This document shows, one piece after another, positions 33,532-41,064 of a DNA stretch of 64,000 nt (position 1 is the first letter of the stretch; each line of letters opens with the position of its first letter). The notes under the pieces were generated by a model, which had not been told where the DNA came from, ran no database searches, and was given only the letters and a program-made list of their open reading frames with translations. A program made the position numbers and the translations under genes. The DNA is from Microbacterium ureisolvens (GTDB lineage Bacteria; Actinomycetota; Actinomycetes; Actinomycetales; Microbacteriaceae): positions 124,001 through 188,000 of the forward strand of contig NZ_JAEUAX010000006.1 in NCBI RefSeq assembly GCF_019511645.1, written 5' to 3'.

Positions 33532-33999
33532 TCAGCCGAGCGCTGACATCGCCTCTCGCCACAGCTCGCGCAGGCGCCGATTCGGCTCGGGCGCGATGCG
33601 GTTGCCCGAGCGGAACTGGAACCGCCACGCCACCTCAGGCACCACCACCTCGAGCACGTCGCGCGGCACGCGGTCGCTCTCGACCACGAGCTCGTCGAAC
33701 GCGACATCGACGAAACTCGCCGTGCGCCGCGGGTCGGCGAAGTGCACGTCCTCGTACGGGTCCGTCAGGACGGTGCCGTGCCCGATGAGCCCGTACGACC
33801 CGCCCTGCCGCAGCAGCCACGTGTCGGTCCCGGGCTCGACCTCCTTGCGCGCGCCGACCGACCACTGCGTCACGAACGGCGTGCCGGTCGCAACGCTCGC
33901 CACAACCCCCGCGTACGTGCCGGGCCATTCATCCCACAGGCTCGGATTCCAGCCCAGGACGATGCCCGCGTCGCGCCAGTGATCGGATGCCTCCGCCAT
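33532..33999 (-). CDS. Stand-alone EVE/PUA-like domain protein
   Basis: A 155-residue protein starting at ATG 33999 (MAEASDHWRDAGIV). IVLGWNPSLWDEWPGTYAGV, TQWSVGARKEVEPGTDTWLLRQGG, YGLIGHGTVLTDPYEDVHF and SFVDVAFDELVV recall the PUA-like (EVE-type) domain found at the N terminus of McrB/HNH-type modification-dependent restriction proteins. That domain reads modified bases or serves as an RNA/DNA-binding module. Here it has no nuclease or GTPase partner. The chosen ATG is supported by a TAGGGT box seven bases upstream, giving a leaderless transcript divergent from the next gene. The family match is by eye. Confidence 0.75.
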   Translation of the reverse strand: MAEASDHWRDAGIVLGWNPSLWDEWPGTYAGVVASVATGTPFVTQWSVGARKEVEPGTDTWLLRQGGSYGLIGHGTVLTDPYEDVHFADPRRTASFVDVAFDELVVESDRVPRDVLEVVVPEVAWRFQFRSGNRIAPEPNRRLRELWREAMSALG

Positions 34000-34006
34000 G
34001 AGCCCG

Positions 34007-34012
34007 ACCCTA
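34007..34012 (-). promoter_or_regulatory. -10 box of leaderless EVE-like gene
   Basis: TAGGGT on the minus strand (preceded by T), seven bases before ATG 33999. Confidence 0.5.
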
Positions 34013-34079
34013 ACCCGCGGAGGCGCCGCAGGGGCCGGGTCGCCCCCGCAACGGGGTTCCGATGAACTGCCGCCACGCC

Positions 34080-34085
34080 TACGCT
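34080..34085 (+). promoter_or_regulatory. -10 box of leaderless saccharopine-dehydrogenase-like gene
   Basis: TACGCT, eight bases before ATG 34094; no ribosome-binding site. It supports this ATG over upstream in-frame starts. Confidence 0.45.
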
Positions 34086-34093
34086 CGCGTGGC

Positions 34094-35305
34094 ATGAGGA
34101 CGAACGACCGCGACCACGACATCGTCCTGCTCGGCGCCTCGGGCTTCGTCGGCAGGTACACCGCACGGCACTTGGCGCGATCCGCGCCCGACGGGGTGCG
34201 AATCGCGATCGCTGGTCGCTCCCGCGCACGCCTCACCGATGTGAAGCGCGAACTCGGCGTCGACTGGCCCGCCATCCAGGTCGACACCTCGGACGAAGCG
34301 GGCGTCGCCCGGGTCGCAGCATCCACCGCCGTCATCGCGACCACCGTCGGACCGTATCTGCGCTACGGCACGGAAGTCGCGGCTGCCTGCGCCCGCGCCG
34401 GCACGTCGTACGCGGACCTGTCGGGCGAGAGCATCTTCGTGGCGCGCAGCATCGAGCGCAATCACGCGGTCGCTGAGACCACCGGCACCAAGATCGTGCA
34501 CTCGTGCGGGTTCGACTCGATCCCGTCCGACCTCGGCGTCGGTCTCGCCCACGCCGCGGCCGGAGGCGTGCCGATCGTCGCGGCGACCCTGAAGGTGCGG
34601 TCGCTGCGAGGCGGCATCAGCGGCGGCACGATCGACTCGCTTCGGCAGCAGTTGAAAGTGGCGAAGACGGATGCCTCGGCCCGCCGCCTGCTCGCGAACC
34701 CCTACGCCCTCACGCCCGGGCCGTCGGCGCGTCTACCCGGTCAGGCAGGCAGCGGCTGGGGCAAGGTGCGCGGATCCTGGCAGGCGCCCTTCGTCATGGG
34801 CTCGTACAACCAGCAGATCGTGCAGCGCAGCAACTACCTCACCGGCTGGAGCTACGGCCAGCTCATGCAGTACCGGGAGGTGGTCGCCACCGGGGGCGGA
34901 CCTGCCGGCTTCGCGCGAGCGGGGGCGATCGCCCTCGGCACGGCGAGTCTCGTCGGCGCACTGGGGTTCCCGCCGACGCGGGCGGTGCTCGATCGGGTAC
35001 TGCCGTCCCCCGGCGGCGGGCCCAGCGCGGACGTGATCGAGCACGGCCGCTTCGCCCTCGACGTCGACGTCTACCCGGTCGAGGGGCAGCCGGTGCGCAC
35101 ACGGGTCACCGCGCCGTACGACCCCGGCTACGGCGGCACCGGCGTGATGCTTGCAGAATCCGCCCTGAGTCTCGTGCTCGACAACCTCTCCGACCGCGCC
35201 GGCGTGCTGACCCCCATGGTCGCGATGGGCGAGCACCTCGCCGACCGCCTGCGCACCCACGGCTTCACGCTCGACGTCGGCCCGTTGCCGTACCCGCGCT
35301 CGTAG
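34094..35305 (+). CDS. Saccharopine dehydrogenase-like NAD(P)-binding protein
   Basis: A 403-residue protein. The N-terminal Rossmann motif is IVLLGASGFVGRYTARHLA, followed by RIAIAGRSRARLTDVKRELG for the second strand and VIATTVGPYLRYGTEVAAACARAGTSYADLSGE in parts. KIVHSCGFDSIPSDLGV is a hallmark of the Rv2449c/trans-acting enoyl reductase-like subgroup of the saccharopine dehydrogenase family. Members near mycobacterial lipid genes reduce enoyl intermediates, but this gene has no lipid-synthesis neighbours, so its substrate is open. No true lysine-pathway partner is present. The leaderless promoter is shared back-to-back with the EVE-like gene. Confidence 0.88.
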   Translation: MRTNDRDHDIVLLGASGFVGRYTARHLARSAPDGVRIAIAGRSRARLTDVKRELGVDWPAIQVDTSDEAGVARVAASTAVIATTVGPYLRYGTEVAAACARAGTSYADLSGESIFVARSIERNHAVAETTGTKIVHSCGFDSIPSDLGVGLAHAAAGGVPIVAATLKVRSLRGGISGGTIDSLRQQLKVAKTDASARRLLANPYALTPGPSARLPGQAGSGWGKVRGSWQAPFVMGSYNQQIVQRSNYLTGWSYGQLMQYREVVATGGGPAGFARAGAIALGTASLVGALGFPPTRAVLDRVLPSPGGGPSADVIEHGRFALDVDVYPVEGQPVRTRVTAPYDPGYGGTGVMLAESALSLVLDNLSDRAGVLTPMVAMGEHLADRLRTHGFTLDVGPLPYPRS

Positions 35306-35518
35306 ACCGCGCGAAGCGGGAGGAGCGCCCCGGGCCGACGAGACCCCGGGCCGGCAGCATCCCCTGCCCCGAGGACGCTGGTCCCCATGGCCCGCATCTC
35401 TTTGCCCGAGGGCCTCCTCCGTGTCGTGCGGGCCGTCGGCAGTGAAGCGAAGACGAGCGCCACGACCCGCACCGGCTGGGTGCGTACAGCGCCTGCCGCG
35501 ACCGGAGAGGTCGTGCCC
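35306..35518. other. Gene-free stretch between convergent genes
   Basis: 213 bases between the saccharopine-dehydrogenase-like and mmuM-like genes. CCCCGGGCC occurs twice about 20 bases apart near the left end and could fold weakly. I see no convincing gene, RNA or terminator; short frames here lack ribosome-binding sites. Confidence 0.5.
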
Positions 35519-36415
35519 TCAGCCGAGCGCCCGCGCGATCGCGGCGATGGCTGCCGGGCAGACGCGACAGCAGCCGCCGATGAAACGAGCGCCCGCATCG
35601 ACCCACGCCGTCGTGGGCGCGAGGTCGAATTCCGGGTCGCCGACCCACCGACGCGCAGCGCCATCCCACGTCTCGCCCGAATTGGGGTATGCGATCCCAG
35701 GCTTCCCGCTCGCTGCCGTCGCGGACCGCACGGCCGGCAGCACATCGTCGGGCGTGCAGCAGTTCACGCCCACGGCCACGATGGAATCGTGGCCGGCGGC
35801 GAGCGCGAAGGCCTCGGCCGTGGGGGTGCCGTCGCGCAGCCGGTCCCCAGAGACCGTGCAAGACAGCCAGGCGGGTATCGCGAACTCGTCGGCGAGATCG
35901 AGAAGAACCGCGACCTCGTCGAGATCCGGGATCGTCTCGAGCGCGAGCAGATCCGGCCCTGCGCTTGCCAGCAGCTCCATCCGTGGGGCGTGGAAGTCGC
36001 GCAGCGCAGCGCGGCTCAATCCGTACCGGCCGCGATACTCCGATCCGTCGGCGAGCACGGCTCCATACGGACCGACGGATGCCGCCACCAGACGCACCAC
36101 GTCGCCGCCGGCTGACTCGGCCACCTCGTCGCGCACCTCACGGGCGATCCTCACGCTCCGCGTGATGAGGCCCTCGGCTTCGGCGCGCGTCAGGCCGTTG
36201 CGTTCGAACCCCGCCACGCTCGCCTGATAGCTGGCGGTCGTGGCGACCTGCGCGCCCGCGTCGAAGTAGGCGCGGTGCACCGCAGCCACCTCACCGGGCG
36301 CGTCGCGCAACAGGCGGGCGGTCCACAGTTCGTCGGTGAGATCGTGGCCGCGTTCGGCGAGGGCGTTCGACAGGCCACCGTCGAGCACGACCACGGGAGA
36401 TGTCGAGGTGGTCAC
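35519..36415 (-). CDS. mmuM: Homocysteine S-methyltransferase, MmuM-like
   Basis: A 298-residue zinc-dependent methyltransferase. It has an N-terminal DGGLSNALAERG and a substrate-barrel block (AYFDAGAQVATTASYQAS). The three zinc cysteines lie in VGVNCCTPDD (about 218) and FIGGCCRVCP (about 282). The family moves a methyl group from S-methylmethionine or S-adenosylmethionine to homocysteine, making methionine. The start overlaps the stop of the PLP gamma-lyase gene by ATGA, so the two are coupled; the upstream Lrp-type regulator probably controls both. The usual S-methylmethionine permease partner is not adjacent. Confidence 0.92.
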   Translation of the reverse strand: MTTSTSPVVVLDGGLSNALAERGHDLTDELWTARLLRDAPGEVAAVHRAYFDAGAQVATTASYQASVAGFERNGLTRAEAEGLITRSVRIAREVRDEVAESAGGDVVRLVAASVGPYGAVLADGSEYRGRYGLSRAALRDFHAPRMELLASAGPDLLALETIPDLDEVAVLLDLADEFAIPAWLSCTVSGDRLRDGTPTAEAFALAAGHDSIVAVGVNCCTPDDVLPAVRSATAASGKPGIAYPNSGETWDGAARRWVGDPEFDLAPTTAWVDAGARFIGGCCRVCPAAIAAIARALG

Positions 36416-37683
36416 CGGGACATCATCTCGGATCGGGTCGAGGTCGAGTCCGCGACACGAGACTCGACGAAATACATCGACGACGGAAAGGTCGCGTCGA
36501 GGGCGGCTTGGAGATCTGCGAGCAGGTCGGAGGTCTCCTCGATGCCGACCGAGAGGCGGAGGTGGCCGAAGGTGCGGAAGGGCAGCGGGTAGGTGGCCAC
36601 GCGACCGCCCTCGGTCCCGGTGTGCACGATCAGCGAGTCGTCGTGCCCGAGGGAGAAGCCCGACGTGATGAGTCGGAGGTTGGCGACGAACCGGTTCTGC
36701 GCGTCGGGATCGCCGACGACGGCGAAGGCGATCATGCCGCCGTAACCGCGACCGCCGAATTGGCGCGCGGCGAGATCGTGCTCCGGGTGAGAGGTGAGGC
36801 CTGGATAGTAGACGTACTCCACCCGTGGATCGCGCTCGAGGAACTCGGCGACGGCCTGCGCCGAGGCCATGTGCTGCCTGAGCCGCAGCGGGAGGGTCAC
36901 CGACCCACGATGGATCTGCCAGGCGTTGAAGGGCGAGATCACTCCGCCGACATCGACCATGGCGTCGGCCTTGATCGGCTCGATGAGCTCGCGCGAGCCG
37001 ATGACGGCCCCGCCCATCGCGTCACCGTGGCCGTTGATGTACTTCGTCAGGGAGTGGACGACGAGATCGGCGCCGTCGTCGAGGGGACGGTAGAACGGCG
37101 GCGGTGTGAAGGTCGAGTCCACCATCAAGATCGCACCGGCGGCGCGGGTGATCTCTGCGATCGCGGCGACGTCCGCCACCTTCGTGGTGGGGTTCGCGAT
37201 CGCCTCGATGCAGACGAGCCGGGTGTTGGGGCGGAAGGCCGCGCGCAGGGCGTCGATGTCGCCCACGTCGACGAACGTCGCCTCGATGCCGTATCGCTGC
37301 GGCAGGAGCTCGCTCCACAGGCGCCAGGTCGCCTCATAGGTGATGTCGCTGACGATCACGTGGTCGCCGACGCGGACGTGTGTGAAGAAGACGGCGTGCA
37401 GGGCGGCGACACCGGATGCGAGCGCGACGGCGTCTTCGCCTCTCTCGAGGGCCGCGAGCTTGTCCTGCAGGCCGGCCTGATTGACGCCCGTGTTGCGGGT
37501 GTACAGCCCCGGCGCGGAGGCGGACCAGCTGATGTCGCTCGGGTCGTCAGGAAGCTCGTAGGAGTTCGCCATCACCAGCGGGGTGCGCAGCGCCTTGGTG
37601 GAGTCGAGGCGATTGCCGCCGTGCACGGCGAGGGTGAGATCTGACAGGGTCTCGGCCCGTCGGCGGTCCGGCCGTTGCGACAT
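36412..37683 (-). CDS. PLP-dependent Cys/Met metabolism enzyme (gamma-lyase/gamma-synthase type)
   Basis: A 423-residue fold-type I enzyme. The PLP lysine is in HSLTKYINGHGDAMGG (Lys ~214). VALASGVAALHAVFFTHVRVGDHVIVSDITYEATW (in parts), IEAIANPTTKV and MVDSTFTPP complete the trans-sulfuration signature. It could be methionine gamma-lyase, cystathionine gamma-lyase or an O-acylhomoserine sulfhydrylase; sequence alone does not decide. Being coupled to mmuM and divergent from an Lrp regulator, a catabolic methionine/homocysteine lyase is favoured. ATG 37683 follows AAGGAA; longer starts extend into the operator region and are rejected. Confidence 0.9.
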   Translation of the reverse strand: MSQRPDRRRAETLSDLTLAVHGGNRLDSTKALRTPLVMANSYELPDDPSDISWSASAPGLYTRNTGVNQAGLQDKLAALERGEDAVALASGVAALHAVFFTHVRVGDHVIVSDITYEATWRLWSELLPQRYGIEATFVDVGDIDALRAAFRPNTRLVCIEAIANPTTKVADVAAIAEITRAAGAILMVDSTFTPPPFYRPLDDGADLVVHSLTKYINGHGDAMGGAVIGSRELIEPIKADAMVDVGGVISPFNAWQIHRGSVTLPLRLRQHMASAQAVAEFLERDPRVEYVYYPGLTSHPEHDLAARQFGGRGYGGMIAFAVVGDPDAQNRFVANLRLITSGFSLGHDDSLIVHTGTEGGRVATYPLPFRTFGHLRLSVGIEETSDLLADLQAALDATFPSSMYFVESRVADSTSTRSEMMSR

Positions 37684-37762
37684 TGCGTTCCTTACTGTGC
37701 GGCGAAGGGGATAGGGTGCCAGGGTCGGCGACCGAATCAGGTCCCGACCTACGTTAATGTGT

Positions 37763-37783
37763 GCAATTGACACTCGCAATTGC
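37763..37783. promoter_or_regulatory. Putative Lrp/AsnC operator
   Basis: GCAATTG (37763-37769) and CAATTGC (37777-37783) form a perfect inverted repeat with a seven-base centre. It lies in the 120-base gap between the divergent gamma-lyase and Lrp genes, in an AT-rich patch. Confidence 0.6.
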
Positions 37784-37803
37784 TAATCGTGCACGGAGGC
37801 ATT

Positions 37804-38247
37804 GTGCCCGGACCGCACCTGGATGACATCGACCAGCAGCTGCTCACAGCGTTGACCGCGGACGCGAGGCTGCCGATGGTCGCCCTCGCCAGCAAGGTCC
37901 ACCTCTCGCGCAACGCGGTGCGCCAGCGCATCGAACGGATGGAGCGCGATGGCATCATCGCCGGTTACACCGTCGTGAGAGGCAACGCATCGCGGCCGCG
38001 CGTGACCGCGCTGGTCATGGTCTACCGCGTCGACCGGATGCGAGACGATCGGGTGATCGCCGCCTTGCGCGGCATCCCCGAGGTCGTTCGCTGCGATGTG
38101 CTGTCGGGGGCGTACGACCTCTTCGTGACGCTGGAAGCCGACTCGATGGATCGCGTCGGCCAGATCTGGGAGCAGATCGCCGCGCTGCCGGGCGTGGCCG
38201 ACACCGTCACCGCGGTCTCGCTGTCGACGGCGATCGACCGGCGATGA
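37804..38247 (+). CDS. Lrp/AsnC-family regulator
   Basis: A 147-residue regulator with an N-terminal AsnC HTH (LDDIDQQLLTALTADARLPM, then LASKVHLSRNAVRQRIERMERDGIIAGYTVV) and a C-terminal RAM ligand-binding domain (ALVMVYRV to GVADTVTAVSLSTAI). RAM domains bind amino acids and form octamers. It starts at GTG 37804, four bases after GGAGG. Divergent placement from the gamma-lyase/mmuM pair across an inverted repeat indicates amino-acid-responsive control of that pair, probably by methionine or a related ligand. It converges with the aspA operon across a terminator. Confidence 0.93.
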   Translation: MPGPHLDDIDQQLLTALTADARLPMVALASKVHLSRNAVRQRIERMERDGIIAGYTVVRGNASRPRVTALVMVYRVDRMRDDRVIAALRGIPEVVRCDVLSGAYDLFVTLEADSMDRVGQIWEQIAALPGVADTVTAVSLSTAIDRR

Positions 38248-38277
38248 CGCTGCCGCCCGGGAGTCCGGACGGCAGCG
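38248..38277. terminator. Bidirectional terminator hairpin
   Basis: CGCTGCCG (38248-38255) pairs with CGGCAGCG (38270-38277). It fills the gap between the Lrp stop (38247) and the aspA-like stop (38279). Confidence 0.65.
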
Positions 38278-38278
38278 A

Positions 38279-39658
38279 CTAGTGAGCCAAGAGTTCGGCG
38301 ACCTCTTCCCGAGACAAGGCGGTGTGCTGCGACACCGCGTCGGCGATCGGGATGCCGGTGCGAAGCGCGTCCTGGGCCGCATGTGCGGCTGCCTCGTAGC
38401 CGATCGACGGCACCAGCGCGGTCACGGCGCCCACGGACGAAGCGACGTACCGCGCGAGAACGGTCTCGTCGGCTTCGATGCCCTCGACGCAGAACCGGCG
38501 CAAGGCCGAGACGCCGTTGGTCACCCAGGCGATCGACTGCAGGAGCGAGTGCGCCATGATCGGCTCGAACGCGTTCAGCTGCAGCTGACCGCTCTCGGCG
38601 GCGACGCCGATCGTCACGTCGGCACCCATCACCGCGAAAGCGATCTGGTTCATCACCTCGGGGATGACCGGGTTCACCTTTCCGGGCATGATCGAGGATC
38701 CGGCTTGGCGAGCAGGCAGGCGGATCTCGCCGAGACCTGCCTGCGGGCCGCTGGCGAGCAGCCGGAGATCGCTGCTGATCTTCGAGAGCTTGATCGCGGT
38801 GCGGCGGAGCACGGCCGAGGACTGCAGGAGGGCGCTGACGTCCCAGCTGGCTTCGAACAGGTGCGCCGCCGGGGTCATCGGAAGGCCGGAGCGCTCGCGG
38901 AGCCGCTCCAGGGCGACATCCCGATATCCGGGCGGAGCGGTCACGCCGGTGCCGACGGCGGTGCCGCCCAGGCTGCATTCCAGCAACAGCGGCACCGTGT
39001 CGCCGATGCGCACGACGTCTTCCCGGATGGCGACCCCGAACGCGGCGAACTCGTCGCCGAGCGTCATGGGCACGGCGTCCTGCAGCTGCGTCCGGCCGAT
39101 CTTGACGATGGAGCGGAACGCGGCGCCTCGCTCCTCGAACGCCAGGGCGAGCTCCTCCAGGCAGGGCACGAGCCGCAGGAGCCCCTTCGCCACGGCCATC
39201 TTGACCGCCGTCGGGTACACGTCGTTGGTCGACTGGCTCCGGTTCACGTCATTGATCGGGTGCACCACGTCGTAGCGGCCGCGCGGCAGCCCCAGGTTTT
39301 CCAGGGCGGCGTTGGCGATCACCTCGTTGGCGTTCATGTTCGTGCTGGTGCCCGCACCACCCTGGAGGACGTCGACGCAGAACTGGTCGTGCAGCTCGCC
39401 GTCCCGCACCCGCCGGCAGGCGAAGGCGATGGCTTCCGTCACGCCCGCCGGCAGAAGCCCGAGCTCGCCGTTGGCGGCGGCAGCAGCATCCTTCACCGTG
39501 ACGAGGGCGCGGACGAGATCCGGATGCTGCGAGATCGGCGTGGTGCTGATCGTGAAGTTCTCCCGGGCGCGGGCCGTGTGGATGCCCCAGTAGGCCTCGG
39601 CCGGCACTTCCAGCTCGCCGAGCGAATCGCGCTCGAGCCGCGTTTCGACCGTGCTCAT
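38279..39658 (-). CDS. aspA: Aspartate ammonia-lyase (fumarase/aspartase family)
   Basis: A 459-residue enzyme of the fumarase C/aspartase superfamily, with signature GSSIMPGKVNPVIPE (about 317-331). The N-terminal VPAEAYWGIHTARARENF, VLQGGAGTSTNMNANEVIAN and HPINDVNRSQSTNDVYPTA are characteristic of aspartase more than fumarase. It would deaminate L-aspartate to fumarate and ammonia. It is the third gene of a coupled operon: its ATG overlaps the stop of the aldehyde dehydrogenase by ATGA, and that gene overlaps homoserine dehydrogenase the same way. In that context it would be the last step of a homoserine-to-fumarate route. It ends at a bidirectional terminator. Confidence 0.93.
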   Translation of the reverse strand: MSTVETRLERDSLGELEVPAEAYWGIHTARARENFTISTTPISQHPDLVRALVTVKDAAAAANGELGLLPAGVTEAIAFACRRVRDGELHDQFCVDVLQGGAGTSTNMNANEVIANAALENLGLPRGRYDVVHPINDVNRSQSTNDVYPTAVKMAVAKGLLRLVPCLEELALAFEERGAAFRSIVKIGRTQLQDAVPMTLGDEFAAFGVAIREDVVRIGDTVPLLLECSLGGTAVGTGVTAPPGYRDVALERLRERSGLPMTPAAHLFEASWDVSALLQSSAVLRRTAIKLSKISSDLRLLASGPQAGLGEIRLPARQAGSSIMPGKVNPVIPEVMNQIAFAVMGADVTIGVAAESGQLQLNAFEPIMAHSLLQSIAWVTNGVSALRRFCVEGIEADETVLARYVASSVGAVTALVPSIGYEAAAHAAQDALRTGIPIADAVSQHTALSREEVAELLAH

Positions 39659-41064
39659 GCGTTGATGCAGATGACCTTGGGCTGGGTCATCTCCTCGTAC
39701 GCGAATCGCACGCCCTCGCGGCCCATGCTGCCGTACTTCGCGCCGCCGAACGGCATGCTGTCGACCCGGTAATCGGAGGAGTCGTTGATCATCACTCCCC
39801 CGGCCTCGAGCTGCTCCGAAACCCGCAGCGCCCGGGTGATGTCGCGGGTGAAGGTGGCGGCGTGCAGCGCGTAGTCGATCTCGTTCGCCTGCGCGATCGC
39901 CTGCTCCTCCGTCTCGAAAGGCGACAGCACGACCACCGGCGCGAACGCTTCGTCGGCCCAGAGCTCGCAGGAGAACGGCACTCCCTCGACGACGGTCGGC
40001 CAGTACACGGCGCCCTCACGACGGTGGCCCGCGAGCACGCGGCCCCCTGCCGCCACTGCGTCGTCGACGAGCCGCTCGGCGGCTTCCGCAGACGCGACGG
40101 AGATCATCGGCCCGACGTCGGTGGCCTCCTCCCGCGGATCGCCCGCGGTGAGGGCGATCGTGCGGGCCGCGAACCGATCGCGGAACTCTTCGTACACCGC
40201 ACTCTGCACGAGGATGCGCTGCGCACCCACGCAGTTCTGCCCGGCTGCCCAGAACGCACCGGACACACAGGCCTCGACGGCAGCGGGGATGTCGGCGTCG
40301 GAGAAGACGATGACCGGAGCGTTGCCCCCCAGTTCCATCGCGAGCTTCTTGAGGCCGGCGTTGCGCGCGATCGCTTCACCGGTGGCGAACCCCCCGGTGA
40401 ACGACACCATGCGCACCTCCCGGGCGGAGATGAGCGCCTGCGCCAGTTCACGGTCGCCGTGCACGACCGTGATGATCTCGTCGGGCAGGCCCGCGTCGAT
40501 GAGCAGGTCGACCAGGAACCGCGCGGTGAGCGGGGTCAGCTGGGACGGCTTGAGCACGACCGAGTTGCCACCGGCGATCGCCGGACCCAGCTTGTGCGCC
40601 ACCAGGTTCAGCGCATCGTTGTAGGGGGTGATCGCGACGATGATGCCCAGCGGCTCACGGGTGAACCAGCCGCGCCGGTTCTCCGAGCCCTCGAACGCGT
40701 CGAACGGGACGACTTCGCCCGAGTCGGAGCGGGCCGCGTCGGCGGACAGCGAAAGGGTCATGACCGCACGGGCGACCTCCTTCCGCGCCTGGCGGATGGT
40801 CTTGCCCGCCTCCCGCACGATCAGGTCGGCGGCGGTCTCGGCCCGCTCGCCCAGCAGTGTGGACGCGCGCTCGAGGATCTTGTGCCGCGAGAACCGCGAC
40901 AGCGAACGCGACAGCTGGAACCCGGTGCGAGCGCGCTCGAGGATCCCGTCGAGCTGGCCCGGTCCGTTCTGCGGGACGGCACCGATGACTTCGCCATCGA
41001 ATGGGCTCGTGACGACCAGGTCTGGGTACCCCGCGATGATCGGTGCGCTCTCCACGATGCTCAT
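39655..41064 (-). CDS. NAD(P)-dependent aldehyde dehydrogenase, probable aspartate-semialdehyde oxidising
   Basis: A 469-residue member of the classical ALDH family. The cofactor region is IVAITPYNDALNLVAHKLGPA with SVVLKPSQLTP. The general base Glu lies in AMELGGNAPVIVF (about 246) and the nucleophile Cys in WAAGQNCVGAQRI (about 277). The C-terminal block is SMPFGGAKYGSMGREGV. It is not the phosphorylating Asd fold. Placed between homoserine dehydrogenase and aspartase with ATGA overlaps on both sides, its likely substrate is L-aspartate 4-semialdehyde, giving aspartate; DoeC of ectoine catabolism is a precedent for an ALDH acting this way. Succinate semialdehyde is the main alternative substrate. 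Confidence 0.92.
   Translation of the reverse strand: MSIVESAPIIAGYPDLVVTSPFDGEVIGAVPQNGPGQLDGILERARTGFQLSRSLSRFSRHKILERASTLLGERAETAADLIVREAGKTIRQARKEVARAVMTLSLSADAARSDSGEVVPFDAFEGSENRRGWFTREPLGIIVAITPYNDALNLVAHKLGPAIAGGNSVVLKPSQLTPLTARFLVDLLIDAGLPDEIITVVHGDRELAQALISAREVRMVSFTGGFATGEAIARNAGLKKLAMELGGNAPVIVFSDADIPAAVEACVSGAFWAAGQNCVGAQRILVQSAVYEEFRDRFAARTIALTAGDPREEATDVGPMISVASAEAAERLVDDAVAAGGRVLAGHRREGAVYWPTVVEGVPFSCELWADEAFAPVVVLSPFETEEQAIAQANEIDYALHAATFTRDITRALRVSEQLEAGGVMINDSSDYRVDSMPFGGAKYGSMGREGVRFAYEEMTQPKVICINA

Noticed and set aside
35320..35360. Duplicate CCCCGGGCC as a terminator
   Set aside because: The copies are direct repeats whose only pairing is the self-complementary core; no stable hairpin comparable to the others here forms.
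35387..36115. Plus-strand frames opening at ATG 35387 in the gene-free stretch
   Set aside because: No ribosome-binding site, and most of the frame lies antisense to the mmuM gene.
38282..39772. 496-codon plus-strand frame opposite aspA
   Set aside because: Antisense shadow of an enzyme with the GSSIMPGKVNP signature.
39655..41064. Reading the ALDH as the biosynthetic, phosphorylating aspartate-semialdehyde dehydrogenase
   Set aside because: The motifs are those of the classical ALDH superfamily (MELGG and GQNC), not the Asd fold; the direction inferred is oxidative.
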